A DNA stretch of 64,000 nucleotides from Corynebacterium pygosceleis (GTDB lineage: Bacteria > Actinomycetota > Actinomycetes > Mycobacteriales > Mycobacteriaceae). The stretch is taken from positions 682,001-746,000 of the forward strand of contig NZ_JAENIQ020000001.1 in NCBI RefSeq assembly GCF_016595275.2, written 5' to 3'. Positions 1-9,162 of the stretch are shown here, piece after piece. Within the stretch, counting starts at the first letter, position 1. Each line of letters begins with the position of its first letter. Both the position numbers and the translations under genes were made by a program. Below the pieces are notes generated by a model, which was not told the origin of the DNA, made no database searches, and saw only the letters and a program-made list of their open reading frames with translations.

Positions 1-36
1 AATCCCCTCCTCCAGAAGAAAGGGTCCGAACACACC

Positions 37-1107
37 ATGTCACAACAATCCCGCAAGGGTGACAGTCGCCGTGGCGGCCTGGGGCGCGGCCTGGCCGCTC
101 TCATCCCGGACGGGGCCTCGCCGGCCCGTCCCCGGCTCGGTGACGGTGCGGCGAGCATCCTCATGGGTGAGCAGCGTAGCCAGGGTACGGGTACCGGAAA
201 GACCGGTGCAGAGGGTGCGCGGCCCGGGGGACCGTCCACGGGAAAGCGCGGCAAGGCACCCACCGCCGCCTCCGCGACGCCGGACAGCGGATCCTCCGTC
301 GGTGCCGTCTACCGCGAGCTTCCCGTCACGCAGATCATGCCCAACCCGCACCAGCCGCGGACCGTCTTCGACGAGGAGGCTCTCGGGGAACTCGTTCATT
401 CGATCCGTGAGTTCGGGCTCATGCAGCCGATCGTCGTCCGGAGGGCACCGGATGACGGAGGCTGGGAGATCATCATGGGTGAGCGTCGGTGGCGTGCGGC
501 CACCCGGGCGGGACTGACCGAGATCCCGGCCATCGTCCGGGACACCGACGACGGATCGATGCTCCGTGACGCCCTCCTCGAGAACATCCACCGCGTACAG
601 CTCAACCCGCTGGAGGAGGCGGCGGCCTACCAGCAGCTCCTCGAGGAGTTCGGGGTGACGCAGGCGCAGCTCGCTGACCGGATCGGCCGTTCCCGTCCCG
701 TCATCACCAACATGATCCGGTTGCTGGCTCTGCCGGTTCCCGTCCAGCGGAAGGTCGCCGCGGGTGTTCTCTCAGCCGGACACGCCCGTGCCCTCCTCGG
801 TCTGCGGACCGGCGCCGAGGCGCAGGCATCCCTCGCCGACCGGATCGTCGCCGAGGGGCTCTCGGTCCGGGCCACGGAGGAGGCTGTCACCCTGTTGAAC
901 CGTGGAGACACGGTTCCCGAGCGGAAAACGAGGGAAAAAGCCGCTCCACCCGAGTTCGCGACCCTCGCCGCGGACAGCCTCGCCGATCGCCTGGACACCC
1001 GGGTGACCGTGAGCGTCGGGAAACGTAAGGGGAAGATCATGGTCGAGTTCGGCGACCGGGAGGATCTCGAACGGATCATGGGACTTCTCCGGGCCGGTAA
1101 CAGGTAA
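37..1107 (+). CDS. parB: Chromosome-partitioning protein ParB
   Basis: Centromere-binding CTPase that loads on parS sites and spreads, recruiting SMC and the ParA ATPase for origin segregation. Visible in the 356 aa: an N-terminal ParA-contact motif ([11 protein letters not shown], about residues 14-24), the NPHQPR motif (103-108), the CTP-binding box GERRWRA (148-154) and a helix-turn-helix near 206-230 ([10 protein letters not shown]). Residues 25-90 are a low-complexity Gly/Ser/Thr linker. The start has AGAAAGGG upstream. The 36 bases before it should hold the end of parA, but no convincing ParA tail can be read. The gene lies beside the GNAT gene, the conserved actinobacterial order, and at least six good parS sites follow within 47 kb. 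Confidence 0.97.
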   Translation: MSQQSRKGDSRRGGLGRGLAALIPDGASPARPRLGDGAASILMGEQRSQGTGTGKTGAEGARPGGPSTGKRGKAPTAASATPDSGSSVGAVYRELPVTQIMPNPHQPRTVFDEEALGELVHSIREFGLMQPIVVRRAPDDGGWEIIMGERRWRAATRAGLTEIPAIVRDTDDGSMLRDALLENIHRVQLNPLEEAAAYQQLLEEFGVTQAQLADRIGRSRPVITNMIRLLALPVPVQRKVAAGVLSAGHARALLGLRTGAEAQASLADRIVAEGLSVRATEEAVTLLNRGDTVPERKTREKAAPPEFATLAADSLADRLDTRVTVSVGKRKGKIMVEFGDREDLERIMGLLRAGNR

Positions 1108-1137
1108 CACCCACTCCGGAAGAGATCGGGGCCCGGC

Positions 1138-1818
1138 ATGATTCCCTCGCTGTACGCGGTGACACCGGACACCGTCTCCCGCATGCATCCGGCCGCCCGG
1201 GAGAGCGTCTTCTGGGAACTGGACCCCGCGACCGCCGCGGAGGTCGTCGACGCAGGTTCAGCGACACTGGAGAAGGAGGCCTGGATCAACCGGGTTCTCC
1301 TTGAACAGGGTGGGTGCGGGTACAGCATCGGAACGGCCGGGGACGCGGAGGCGATCGCGACCGTGCTGTTCTGTGCCCCGGAGCATGCCTCGGGCGTGGT
1401 TCAGTTGCCGACGGCGCCGGTCTCCCCCGATGCACAACTGCTCACGTCCCTGTTCATCGAACGGCGCTTCGGTGAACTGGGTGTCGAGTCGGTGCTCATC
1501 AATGCGGTCATCCTGGATCTCACCCGGCGGGGTGCACGCGCGGTGGAGGCCTTCGCCCTGCGGAACCCCGGAGCGACGGCCGCCCGGCGGGACCGTGGCC
1601 CGCGGAATCCATCCGGGGACGCGGACATGGACGCGGTCGCCATCGCGGCCCGGGCATCCGAGATAGGTCTCCCGGACATCGGTGTACTGGAGGCCGCCGG
1701 TTTCGCGGTGGTCGCCGACCATGACCTTCTGCCACGGCTCAGGCTGTCGCTGCCCGGACAGGATCTCGTGTGGAGCGAGGAGGCCGCGGAACTCCCGCTG
1801 GTGACGACACCGGGATGA
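1138..1818 (+). CDS. Putative GNAT-like N-acetyltransferase downstream of parB
   Basis: 226-aa soluble protein in the place where actinobacteria carry a conserved gene of the Rv3916c kind, usually annotated as a GNAT-family acetyltransferase. It starts 31 bp after parB on the same strand, so probably co-transcribed. I cannot point to a convincing acetyl-CoA loop (Q/RxxGxG/A). The assignment rests mainly on position and overall composition, with an alpha/beta-like first half and a last third ending in a short strand-rich segment. Substrate unknown. No signal peptide or membrane segment. It converges with cwlM. Confidence 0.6.
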   Translation: MIPSLYAVTPDTVSRMHPAARESVFWELDPATAAEVVDAGSATLEKEAWINRVLLEQGGCGYSIGTAGDAEAIATVLFCAPEHASGVVQLPTAPVSPDAQLLTSLFIERRFGELGVESVLINAVILDLTRRGARAVEAFALRNPGATAARRDRGPRNPSGDADMDAVAIAARASEIGLPDIGVLEAAGFAVVADHDLLPRLRLSLPGQDLVWSEEAAELPLVTTPG

Positions 1819-1837
1819 CCGGTGGCACGGGTGACGT

Positions 1838-1854
1838 CCCGGCAGTGAGCCGGG
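1838..1854. terminator. Small hairpin between convergent GNAT gene and cwlM
   Basis: CCCGGC-AGTGA-GCCGGG, a 6-bp GC stem with a 5-nt loop, sits between two converging stop codons. There is no T-run on either side, so it is at best a weak bidirectional terminator. Confidence 0.35.
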
Positions 1855-1866
1855 GAACACCCGCGA

Positions 1867-3048
1867 CTACAGCAGCTCCGACTCGAGGATCTCACTGAAC
1901 TTGTAGGTGCCCGTCGGCTGATCGTCCCGGTCCATCAGGTACAGCCGCTTGACCGCGACAACGATGGACTCGGCGATGGCGTCCCGCTGGGAGGCGTCGG
2001 TGAGGATCGAGACATCGTGGGGACTGGAGAGGTAACCTCCCACGAACTCCACGCACGTCATTTCACTGAGGCGCAGCAGATCCCAGGTACGGGCATGGTT
2101 CCCGCAGTTGATCAACTCGGTCCGGGCACTGACCTCACGTTGAATCAGGCCCGAGAGCTTCTCCCCCATCAGTGAAGAGGAACCGTGCTGTGATCCGAAG
2201 TAGAACGACGCACAGCCGGAGGCCTTCTCGTTGGGGTAGTGATCGAGTTGCAGACAGAGCATCAGATCGGCACCGAAGGCGTTGGCGATGTTGGCGCGCT
2301 GGTCATGGCTCGGATCATCCATCCGGGGCCGGGAGATGATCGTCTCCATGCCCGTGGCGACCATCCGCCCCTCGAGACGCGTCGCGAGATCCCACAGGAT
2401 CTCCTCTTCGGTGATGTCACCGTACCGTCCGCGGACGGTACGACCCCTGTTCGCGCCGCCGAGACCCGGGTCAATGACGACGCGCTTACCTGTGAGCTGG
2501 GGCCCCGCGAGGCGGACCTGCTCACGTTCGAGGATGGCGTTGGGCGACCCACCGGTGATCCGGCGACCGAGGTAGCTCAACGCCCGGATGGTCTTCGGGC
2601 CACAGATGCCGTCGCTCTCCAGACCGTAGTTCAACTGGTAGTTCGCGACGGCGGCATACGTCGCCTGCCCGTAATGTCCGTCGATCCGGTCGGTGTAGAA
2701 GCCCAGTTCGAGCAGTTGCCGCTGGAGCTGGTTCACATCATCGCCGACGAGGACGTTGTTCGGGTAGAAGGACAGCACCCGGGCACCGAGCGTGTACGTC
2801 GCCTCGCGGAGCTCGCGGAGCGTCGACTCACCGATCTCACCGGAGGCGATGATTCCCCGGGTCTGCTGGAACTCCCGGACGGCCCGGGCCAGATCCTCGT
2901 CGTAGAGGGTGTCCTTCTCCTCGAAACGTCCGGAGTCCTTTCCGCCGACATCTCCTGCGTAGCCCTGGATCAGGCCGAGTCGGGCCAGGGTGGAACGCAC
3001 CTCTGCGACACGGGGGCTCCTGTCGCCCACCCGCAGTTTTTCTGCCAC
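1867..3048 (-). CDS. cwlM: CwlM-like peptidoglycan-binding/amidase_3 family protein
   Basis: 393 aa: two N-terminal peptidoglycan-binding repeats (about 5-75 and 95-160), then an N-acetylmuramoyl-L-alanine amidase_3 fold (about 188-375). No signal peptide, so cytoplasmic. In mycobacteria CwlM is an essential cytoplasmic activator of MurA rather than a wall hydrolase. The sequence supports a non-hydrolytic role here: the amidase zinc motif DPGHGG reads DPGLGG, and the usual SIHxN segment reads LDHYPN. Last gene of the sigM-trxB-trxA-cwlM run, which matches the mycobacterial order. It is oriented toward parB and ends 48 bp from the convergent GNAT gene. Control through MurA is inferred from orthology. 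Confidence 0.9.
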   Translation of the reverse strand: MAEKLRVGDRSPRVAEVRSTLARLGLIQGYAGDVGGKDSGRFEEKDTLYDEDLARAVREFQQTRGIIASGEIGESTLRELREATYTLGARVLSFYPNNVLVGDDVNQLQRQLLELGFYTDRIDGHYGQATYAAVANYQLNYGLESDGICGPKTIRALSYLGRRITGGSPNAILEREQVRLAGPQLTGKRVVIDPGLGGANRGRTVRGRYGDITEEEILWDLATRLEGRMVATGMETIISRPRMDDPSHDQRANIANAFGADLMLCLQLDHYPNEKASGCASFYFGSQHGSSSLMGEKLSGLIQREVSARTELINCGNHARTWDLLRLSEMTCVEFVGGYLSSPHDVSILTDASQRDAIAESIVVAVKRLYLMDRDDQPTGTYKFSEILESELL

Positions 3049-3172
3049 GATATCTTCGTCCTTCGTCCTACGTTCTCAGATCTCCCGTGGAAACGGTCAG
3101 GGAGGTCCCCGTACGCACCGTTCCCACAGATCCGACTAATGATGCTGCCGGTACTTCAGGTCAGATTACCAG

Positions 3173-3496
3173 TTAAATCATGCCCTCCAGCTGGGACACG
3201 ATCTGGTTCCTGGGCCGGGGTCCGCTGAACTCGGCCACCTTCTTTCCCCCGCTGAAGAACATCAGGGTGGGGATTGACATGATCTGATACCTGGCACCCA
3301 GGCCGCGTTCGGCCTCGACATCGACCTTCGCGACGATGGCCCTGTCACCCATCTCCTCAGCCACCTGGTCGAGGATCGGAGCAAGTTTGCGGCACGGCCC
3401 GCACCACTCCGCCCAGAAGTCGACCAGGACCGGTTTATCGGCGCCGAGGACGAGTTCCTCGAAGTTGCTGTCGGTGACGTTGACGGGACTGCTCAT
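3173..3496 (-). CDS. trxA: Thioredoxin
   Basis: 107-aa thioredoxin with the WCGPC active site and the cis-proline loop (SIPT). Reduced by TrxB, it keeps cytoplasmic thiols reduced. An upstream in-frame ATG at 3667 would add 57 residues of low-complexity His/Arg sequence overlapping trxB. The internal ATG at 3496 gives the standard family length and has GGAGAA at good spacing, so it is chosen. Co-directional with trxB (117 bp apart), as in other corynebacteria and mycobacteria. Confidence 0.96.
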   Translation of the reverse strand: MSSPVNVTDSNFEELVLGADKPVLVDFWAEWCGPCRKLAPILDQVAEEMGDRAIVAKVDVEAERGLGARYQIMSIPTLMFFSGGKKVAEFSGPRPRNQIVSQLEGMI

Positions 3497-3612
3497 GTGT
3501 TGTTCTCCGGTGTGATGGTGATGTCTGGAACAGGTGCGGAACCGTGTTCCCCGGTCAATGGATACCCCGAGAATACGCCGAACCGGGCTCCGGGCGGTCC
3601 GGCGTGAGGGAC

Positions 3613-4554
3613 TCAGTCGGTGGTGATCGTGGTGAGGAAGTGTTCGGCGTCGATCGCGGCCCGGCAACCGGAACCGGCCGCCGTGACCGCCTGCTGGTAG
3701 TGGCTGTCGACGAGATCACCGCAGGCGAACACGCCGGGAAGGCTGGTCCTGCTCGAGGGCTGTTCCACGGTGACGTATCCGGCGGGATCGCGGTCGACCT
3801 GTCCGGTGACCATCTCCGAACGGGGGTCGAGGCCGATGGCGACGAACATCGCGGTCACATCGAGCCGCGACGTCTCCCCGCTGACGGTGTCGGCGAGCGC
3901 GAGGCCGGTGACCTTCTGCTCCCCCTCGACCCGGGTGACCACCTTGTTGGTGAGGAAACGGATCTTGTCGTTGGCCCGTGCCCGCTCCTCCATGATCGCC
4001 GACGCGCGGAACTCCTCCCGACGGTGGACGATCGTCACGGAACTGGCGAAGCGGGTGAGGAACAGCGCCTCCTCCATGGCGGAGTCCCCGCCGCCGATGA
4101 CGGCGATGTCCTGGTCCCGGAAGAAGAAACCGTCGCAGGTCGCACAGGAGCTCACACCACGTCCCAGGAGATCCTGTTCACCGGGTACCCCGAGGTACCG
4201 GGGTGCGGCCCCCATGGCGAGGATCACCGTCCGGGCGGAGAACTCCTCGTCACCCACCCAGACCTTCTTGACGTCACCGGCGAGTTCCATCCGGTCCACG
4301 AGGTCCTGGCGCAGATCCGCACCGAAGCGTTCCGCCTGGGTCCGCATCTGCTCCATCAGTTCCGGTCCCATGATCCCCTCGGCGAACCCGGGGTAGTTCT
4401 CCACCTCAGTCGTCGTCATCAGGGAGCCACCGTACTCGACGCCCTCGAAGACGAGGGGCCTGAGTTCCGCCCGGGCGGCGTAGATCGCGGCGGTGTAGCC
4501 GGCGGGGCCGGAACCGACGATGATGACGTCATGGACTGGTGGGGTGTTCGTCAT
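3613..4554 (-). CDS. trxB: Thioredoxin-disulfide reductase
   Basis: 313-aa FAD/NADPH flavoenzyme that reduces thioredoxin. Visible: N-terminal FAD-binding GSGPAG, the redox-active CATC motif, a second nucleotide-binding [10 protein letters not shown] for NADPH, and the C-terminal FAD motif GVFACGDL. The ATG at 4554 is preferred because AGGA precedes it and the product starts just before the dinucleotide fold; the longer frame to 4620 adds unrelated sequence. Downstream of sigM by 83 bp and upstream of trxA. SigM regulation, known in C. glutamicum, is inferred. Confidence 0.96.
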   Translation of the reverse strand: MTNTPPVHDVIIVGSGPAGYTAAIYAARAELRPLVFEGVEYGGSLMTTTEVENYPGFAEGIMGPELMEQMRTQAERFGADLRQDLVDRMELAGDVKKVWVGDEEFSARTVILAMGAAPRYLGVPGEQDLLGRGVSSCATCDGFFFRDQDIAVIGGGDSAMEEALFLTRFASSVTIVHRREEFRASAIMEERARANDKIRFLTNKVVTRVEGEQKVTGLALADTVSGETSRLDVTAMFVAIGLDPRSEMVTGQVDRDPAGYVTVEQPSSRTSLPGVFACGDLVDSHYQQAVTAAGSGCRAAIDAEHFLTTITTD

Positions 4555-4637
4555 GGGGATCCTCGTGAAGTTGAAGGGCAGTACCGGCGTCGATTGTAGG
4601 CGTGCCCCTCCCGTCCGCACGCCCCTCCCCTCAGGAC

Positions 4638-5354
4638 TCAGTGTTCCACTTCCGTGAGCAGTGCCTTCAGTGTCGCCCGGGCGCGGGCACGCCGGGATTT
4701 CACCGTGCCCGGCCGTACCTCCAGGATGGTCGCGACCTCCTCCAGGGGCAGATCCGCCAGATCGACGAGGAGGATGGCCTGCCGCTGATCCTCGGGGAGT
4801 CGTTCGACGGCGTCACGGAGGGTGATCTCCAGATCAACCTGATCGAAGGGTTCCTCGGTGCCCAGCAGGCGTTGGGCGATGTCGGAGGCGTCGAGTGTCG
4901 TCGATTCATTGCGACGGAACCGGGTGCCGAGATGGTCGTACCCGGAATTGACCACCAGGCGGTGCAGCCACGTCGTCAGGGCGGCGTCCCCGCGGAACTT
5001 CGCGAGATGACGGCTGGCCCGGAGAAGCGCGTCCTGGACGATGTCGTCCGCCTCGTCATCGGAACGGGCGTACCGGCGGGCGACACGCCAGAGACGGAGA
5101 CGGTGTCGGCGGACGATTTCCGCGAACGCGGTGTCATCACCGTCGATGTAGGCGTCGACGAGATGGGCGTCATCGGCGTTGTGGTGTGAACGGACCCGGG
5201 GCCTGGTCCGGCGACGGGGAAGCGGGCGTTGCGTTGAACCCGAGATGGAACCGGGTGCGGGTGGCCCACTCCGGCGTGGTGACGGTCCACCGTCCGGAGC
5301 GGACGGGGACGACGGGTGGGGGGCCGGGACGTCCCCGGTGCCGTTGCTTCCCAT
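4638..5354 (-). CDS. sigM: ECF-family RNA polymerase sigma factor SigM
   Basis: 238 aa. Region 2 (about 58-125, including [10 protein letters not shown]) and region 4 (about 175-232, with the helix-turn-helix [23 protein letters not shown]) give an ECF sigma factor. It sits between murJ and trxB, the diagnostic SigM locus, where it responds to thiol-oxidative stress in C. glutamicum. The first 50 residues are a Pro/Ser/Arg-rich extension. The ATG at 5354 has GGAG six bases upstream, which supports the long start. Mycobacteria have an anti-sigma gene (rsmA) directly after sigM; here only 83 non-coding bases separate it from trxB, so control must be different. Confidence 0.93.
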   Translation of the reverse strand: MGSNGTGDVPAPHPSSPSAPDGGPSPRRSGPPAPGSISGSTQRPLPRRRTRPRVRSHHNADDAHLVDAYIDGDDTAFAEIVRRHRLRLWRVARRYARSDDEADDIVQDALLRASRHLAKFRGDAALTTWLHRLVVNSGYDHLGTRFRRNESTTLDASDIAQRLLGTEEPFDQVDLEITLRDAVERLPEDQRQAILLVDLADLPLEEVATILEVRPGTVKSRRARARATLKALLTEVEH

Positions 5355-5542
5355 GGCTCCACTCCCCTGATCATCGGTGATACACCGCTGGGCGGTACGT
5401 CAGAGGTGGTGCGATGGATCCGGTGACCCGTGTACCGGCGGTGGGAAACCAGTATCCACCGAAAGCTTCACAAGCGATAGGTTCAGGGTGGAAAATTTCC
5501 TCCCGGGGGTAGCGATCGTGCTGATACGGGGGTGGTGACCGG

Positions 5543-8500
5543 CTACCGTCCCTGTCCCGGATCATTGATCCGGGTGGACTGGACCGGAGTACCCTGCACC
5601 GAAATCCCGGAGATGTCGGCGGCGTCCGGCATCGGGAGTTCCCAGACCCAGACCAGAATGCGGGTGAAGACCGGACCGTCCGTGGAGGGGACCTCCGTGG
5701 TGACGGTGCCACGGCCACCGGACAGGTGGGTCTCCCCCAGCTCCACGGCCCGGTCGAATGAGACGAGTGGGCCGTCCGGGACACCGTAGATCCGGATGCC
5801 CGTGCCGGGTCGTTCGGCGGTGACCGTGACCTCCGTGATCCTGGCGGGTTCCGCGAGGTCCACGAGGAGTCCGACGCCGGTCTTCAGCCCCGCCGGAGGT
5901 GCGGCGAACTGCTGGAGGTAGCGGTCCGTCCGCCAACCGGTGGAGGGGTCGCCGTCAATCGCCAGGGGGGCGAGTTCCGGATTGTCCTCGGTGCCCGGCG
6001 CCACCTCCCCCGGTTCCCACTCGACGGCTGACGCCAGCGGGATCTCGGTGACGGCGCCGGGTTTGTCGGGGGTCCGGGCGACGGAGGGGGCGGAGGCTAT
6101 GGAATCACTGTTGACGGGTGACTCGGCCCGACCACCACCGAACACACTCGCCAGATACAGGGCCGCCACCGCTATGACGACGACCAGCGTGACCGAGAGC
6201 GCCGCGATGGCTGCGATCATCCGACCGGAGTACTCGGCGCTGCCGAAGCCCGGGGTGCTGGCCGGTTTCGGTGTCCGTTCGTCCTCCACCATGACGCGGG
6301 GTGTGGATTCCTCATCGTCGGACAGCCCGACCTCCCGGAGACGGACGGCGAGATCCGCGGCGGTGGGTTGCCCGGCGTCACTGGCCCCCGAACGACCCGC
6401 GATCCGGGCCTCCCCGGAGAGTTCGGTGATGGCCCCGGGACCGTCTTCCCCGACGAGGAGAGCGAGTCCCGCACCGATGCTGTCCAGGTCCTCCTCGACG
6501 GTCGCGTCCGGTAGTACCGCGGGGAACGCGAGTATCGCGCGCCCCGAGGTGTCGATGCGGATGCGGGAGCGGTGTTCCAGGCCCAGCGGCTGGTTTTCGG
6601 CGTGGGCGGCGGCCGCCGCATCGGCGAGGTAGCTCACCGCGAGTGCCGCGGCCCGGGGTTCGACCTCTCCTTCCGCGACGGTGACGAGTGAGGAACCGGG
6701 CACCCAGTCGGCGACGACGAGGCACCCCGACCGGTAGGACGACACGGAGATTCCCCGGGCGATGCCGGTGGCCCCGAGACGACCGAGCAGGCGGGTCCGG
6801 CGGGCGATCTCCCGGGCCGTCGCGGCGGATTCGACGGGGCTGACGGGTGCGGCGGGAACCTGTCCCGTGGTGTCGACGAACACGAGCGCGACCTCTCGAC
6901 CGGTCGCGATCTCACGCGCCTGCCAGAACCGTGCCCCGGGCACACTTCCGTGGTCGGCCAGCAGCCGGAAACGGCCGTCGGACACGGGTGCACCGGGAAC
7001 CAGGCGTGGTCCCCGGACCACGCCTGCGGACATCGGCGGCGGAACCGGCGAGGCATTGAAGGGTTCGACGGTGATGATCTGCGAGGAGATCTCCTCGGGG
7101 GTCGCCTTGTCGACCCCCTCCCCGTTCCGTGCGCTGGCGGTGATGAAGCGTCGCAGTACCGGGACCCGCCCCAGCAGACCCCCCATCGAGCGGACCTCGG
7201 GCAGTCCGGAGCGAGACAGGACGAGACCGGTGGTGATGAGGAAGATGACACCGGCCACCCCGCAGCGGAGGAAGAAACCGATGCTGCCCAGGGCGTCGAA
7301 GAGCGCGGCCGCGAGGTGGACCAGTGCGGTGTCGAGGGCGAGGGCGACGAGGGCGCCGACGGCGGAGGAACCGAGCGCCCACATGCTCGACCGGAGGATC
7401 GACAGGCCGTTGAGGGAACCCAGCTTGCGGCGCAGCAGGAAGGCGCCGATGACCGCACCCGCCGCGAAACCGAAGCCGTTGGCGGCGCCGAGGAGGATGA
7501 CCACCCTGGACGGGGAGGTCGCCACGAGGGGCGCCAGGAGACTCAACAGGACCTTCGTCCCGGTGATGCCGGCGATGATGAAGGTCGGCGTCCACGCCTG
7601 TTCCCTCGCGTAGAAGACCCGCAGGTGCAGGAGCACCAGTGCGTACGGGAGGAGCGTGAACGCGGAGAAGCTCAGTGTCCAGCCGAGGATGTTCGCCGAG
7701 TCGCGGCTGAACAGCCCGTAGGCGAACAGGGCGTTGGCGATCTGTGTGCCGAACGCCGTGAAGAAGACGATCACGGGGATCATCGCGACGAACGTCAGCT
7801 TCGTCGCGAGAGTGAGGTCATTGACCACGGCGGCGTCGTCACCGTCGGCGGCGTTCCGGCTCAGCCGGGGCATGATCGCGGTGAGCAGGGTGACACCGAT
7901 GATGCCGTAGGGGACCTGGAGCAGGAGCCACGCCTGCTGGTAGATCAACGGGGCGGAGTCGCTCGAGGCGGACGCGATGCGGGTGACGACGATGTAGCCC
8001 GCCTGGGAGATCGCGACGTACACGATGATCGCCATCGCCATGCCACCGAACTGCTTCAACCGGTCGTCGATGCCCCACAGGGGACGGAGATCGATGCCCG
8101 CGTCTCGGAGCGGTTTGACCATGATCATCGCCTGAATGACGACGCCGAGGGTGGTCCCGAGTCCGAGCAGCAGCACGTGCGGGTCGGTCAGGGACACCTG
8201 TTCGTCCGGTGCCAGGCCACCGGGAAGCATCCAGTACAGTGCCAGCACGACCAGAACGACGACGTTGTTGGCCACCGGCGCCCATGCCCCGGGTTTGAAC
8301 ACCCCCTTGGTGTTCAGGATCGCCATGAACAGGGAGAAGATGCCGTAGAAGAAGATCTGCGGCAGCAGCAGGTAGGCGAACGCGGAGGCCTGGGACAGGT
8401 TGACCTCGCCGTCCCTCCCCAGTGTCAGTGTCGCGAGCAGTCCGGCTGTGCCGACGGAGATCACCGTCACCACCGTCAGCAGGGTCACCGAGAGGGTGAA

Positions 8501-9064
8501 CAGTCTCCGGATGAAGGCGGCACCGTTGTCCGGGTCCTCCTTCTCCGCACGGACGAGGACCGGAACGACGAGGGAGGTCAGCACCGCGCCGAGGACGATC
8601 TCGGTGATGAGGTTCGGCAGGGTGTTGGCCGTGTTGAACGCGGACCCGACCGCCGTGCCCATCGTCGCACCGATCGCGGCGTTCCGGAGGAAACCCGTGA
8701 TACGGCTGATGAGTGTGGCGACCGCCATGGATCCGGTGGAGCGCACGACCTCGGAGTCGGTTGCCCTGCGCTCCGGCCTGGATACGGCGTCGGCGTCGGG
8801 GTGGCGGTCCGTCACGGTCCGGGTGTCGACGAGGGGCCGTCCGATGTCCATCCCACTGTTCACGGCAGCGGGTGCCAGGGTCAGCCGGGACAGATCCACC
8901 ACGGGTTGGCGGGTGGAGGTGACCGGCCGACTGACGGGTACCGGGGCGGGTGGGGACGGCGGGATGATCCGTTCACGTTGGCCTCTCGGGGCTCCGTGAC
9001 CGGATCCTCCGCCGGGTACGTCGCGGTCGGATTGGTCGGGATCAGCTGAATTCACAATCCCCAT
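5543..9064 (-). CDS. murJ: Lipid II flippase MurJ fused to a pseudokinase and extracellular domain
   Basis: 1173 aa. Residues 1-105: disordered cytoplasmic tail. About 107-640: polytopic MurJ/MviN core with the RITGFLRNAAIG signature. About 690-915: protein-kinase-like fold without recognisable HRD or DFG motifs, hence a pseudokinase. 951-974: one membrane segment. About 1010-1173: extracellular galactose-binding-like domain. This is the actinobacterial MviN layout (Rv3910), where the pseudokinase recruits the FHA protein FhaA when phosphorylated. It flips lipid II across the membrane. The ATG at 9064 lies directly after TTAGACA; a GTG at 9055 fits a leaderless start from that -10 better, so the N-terminus may be three residues shorter. 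Confidence 0.95.
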   Translation of the reverse strand: MGIVNSADPDQSDRDVPGGGSGHGAPRGQRERIIPPSPPAPVPVSRPVTSTRQPVVDLSRLTLAPAAVNSGMDIGRPLVDTRTVTDRHPDADAVSRPERRATDSEVVRSTGSMAVATLISRITGFLRNAAIGATMGTAVGSAFNTANTLPNLITEIVLGAVLTSLVVPVLVRAEKEDPDNGAAFIRRLFTLSVTLLTVVTVISVGTAGLLATLTLGRDGEVNLSQASAFAYLLLPQIFFYGIFSLFMAILNTKGVFKPGAWAPVANNVVVLVVLALYWMLPGGLAPDEQVSLTDPHVLLLGLGTTLGVVIQAMIMVKPLRDAGIDLRPLWGIDDRLKQFGGMAMAIIVYVAISQAGYIVVTRIASASSDSAPLIYQQAWLLLQVPYGIIGVTLLTAIMPRLSRNAADGDDAAVVNDLTLATKLTFVAMIPVIVFFTAFGTQIANALFAYGLFSRDSANILGWTLSFSAFTLLPYALVLLHLRVFYAREQAWTPTFIIAGITGTKVLLSLLAPLVATSPSRVVILLGAANGFGFAAGAVIGAFLLRRKLGSLNGLSILRSSMWALGSSAVGALVALALDTALVHLAAALFDALGSIGFFLRCGVAGVIFLITTGLVLSRSGLPEVRSMGGLLGRVPVLRRFITASARNGEGVDKATPEEISSQIITVEPFNASPVPPPMSAGVVRGPRLVPGAPVSDGRFRLLADHGSVPGARFWQAREIATGREVALVFVDTTGQVPAAPVSPVESAATAREIARRTRLLGRLGATGIARGISVSSYRSGCLVVADWVPGSSLVTVAEGEVEPRAAALAVSYLADAAAAAHAENQPLGLEHRSRIRIDTSGRAILAFPAVLPDATVEEDLDSIGAGLALLVGEDGPGAITELSGEARIAGRSGASDAGQPTAADLAVRLREVGLSDDEESTPRVMVEDERTPKPASTPGFGSAEYSGRMIAAIAALSVTLVVVIAVAALYLASVFGGGRAESPVNSDSIASAPSVARTPDKPGAVTEIPLASAVEWEPGEVAPGTEDNPELAPLAIDGDPSTGWRTDRYLQQFAAPPAGLKTGVGLLVDLAEPARITEVTVTAERPGTGIRIYGVPDGPLVSFDRAVELGETHLSGGRGTVTTEVPSTDGPVFTRILVWVWELPMPDAADISGISVQGTPVQSTRINDPGQGR

Positions 9065-9123
9065 TGTCTAACAGGATCGTGTGGAACGAGGTAAACGGTC
9101 GTCGCAGGGCGCGGCGCACCGCG

Positions 9124-9139
9124 GGTTCCACGTGAAACC
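9124..9139. promoter_or_regulatory. Degenerate parS-like site (13/16)
   Basis: GGTTCCACGTGAAACC matches TGTTTCACGTGAAACA at 13 of 16 positions, with the central CACGTGAAAC intact. It lies in the 98-bp gap between murJ and the DUF6049 gene. Could be a weak ParB site or chance. Confidence 0.4.
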
Positions 9140-9162
9140 ACCGGTGCGGGGACCGCCGTCCC

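Noticed and set aside
1..36. 3' end of parA in the first bases
   Set aside because: Frame 3 reads to a stop at 60-62 overlapping parB, but 20 codons are too few and not ParA-like enough to call.
2239..3228. 329-codon frame opposite cwlM
   Set aside because: Shadow frame; cwlM has recognisable repeats and synteny.
6950..9049. 699-codon open frame opposite murJ
   Set aside because: Composition follows the third-codon GC bias of murJ read backward; no start signal, no domain. Antisense shadow typical of high-GC DNA.
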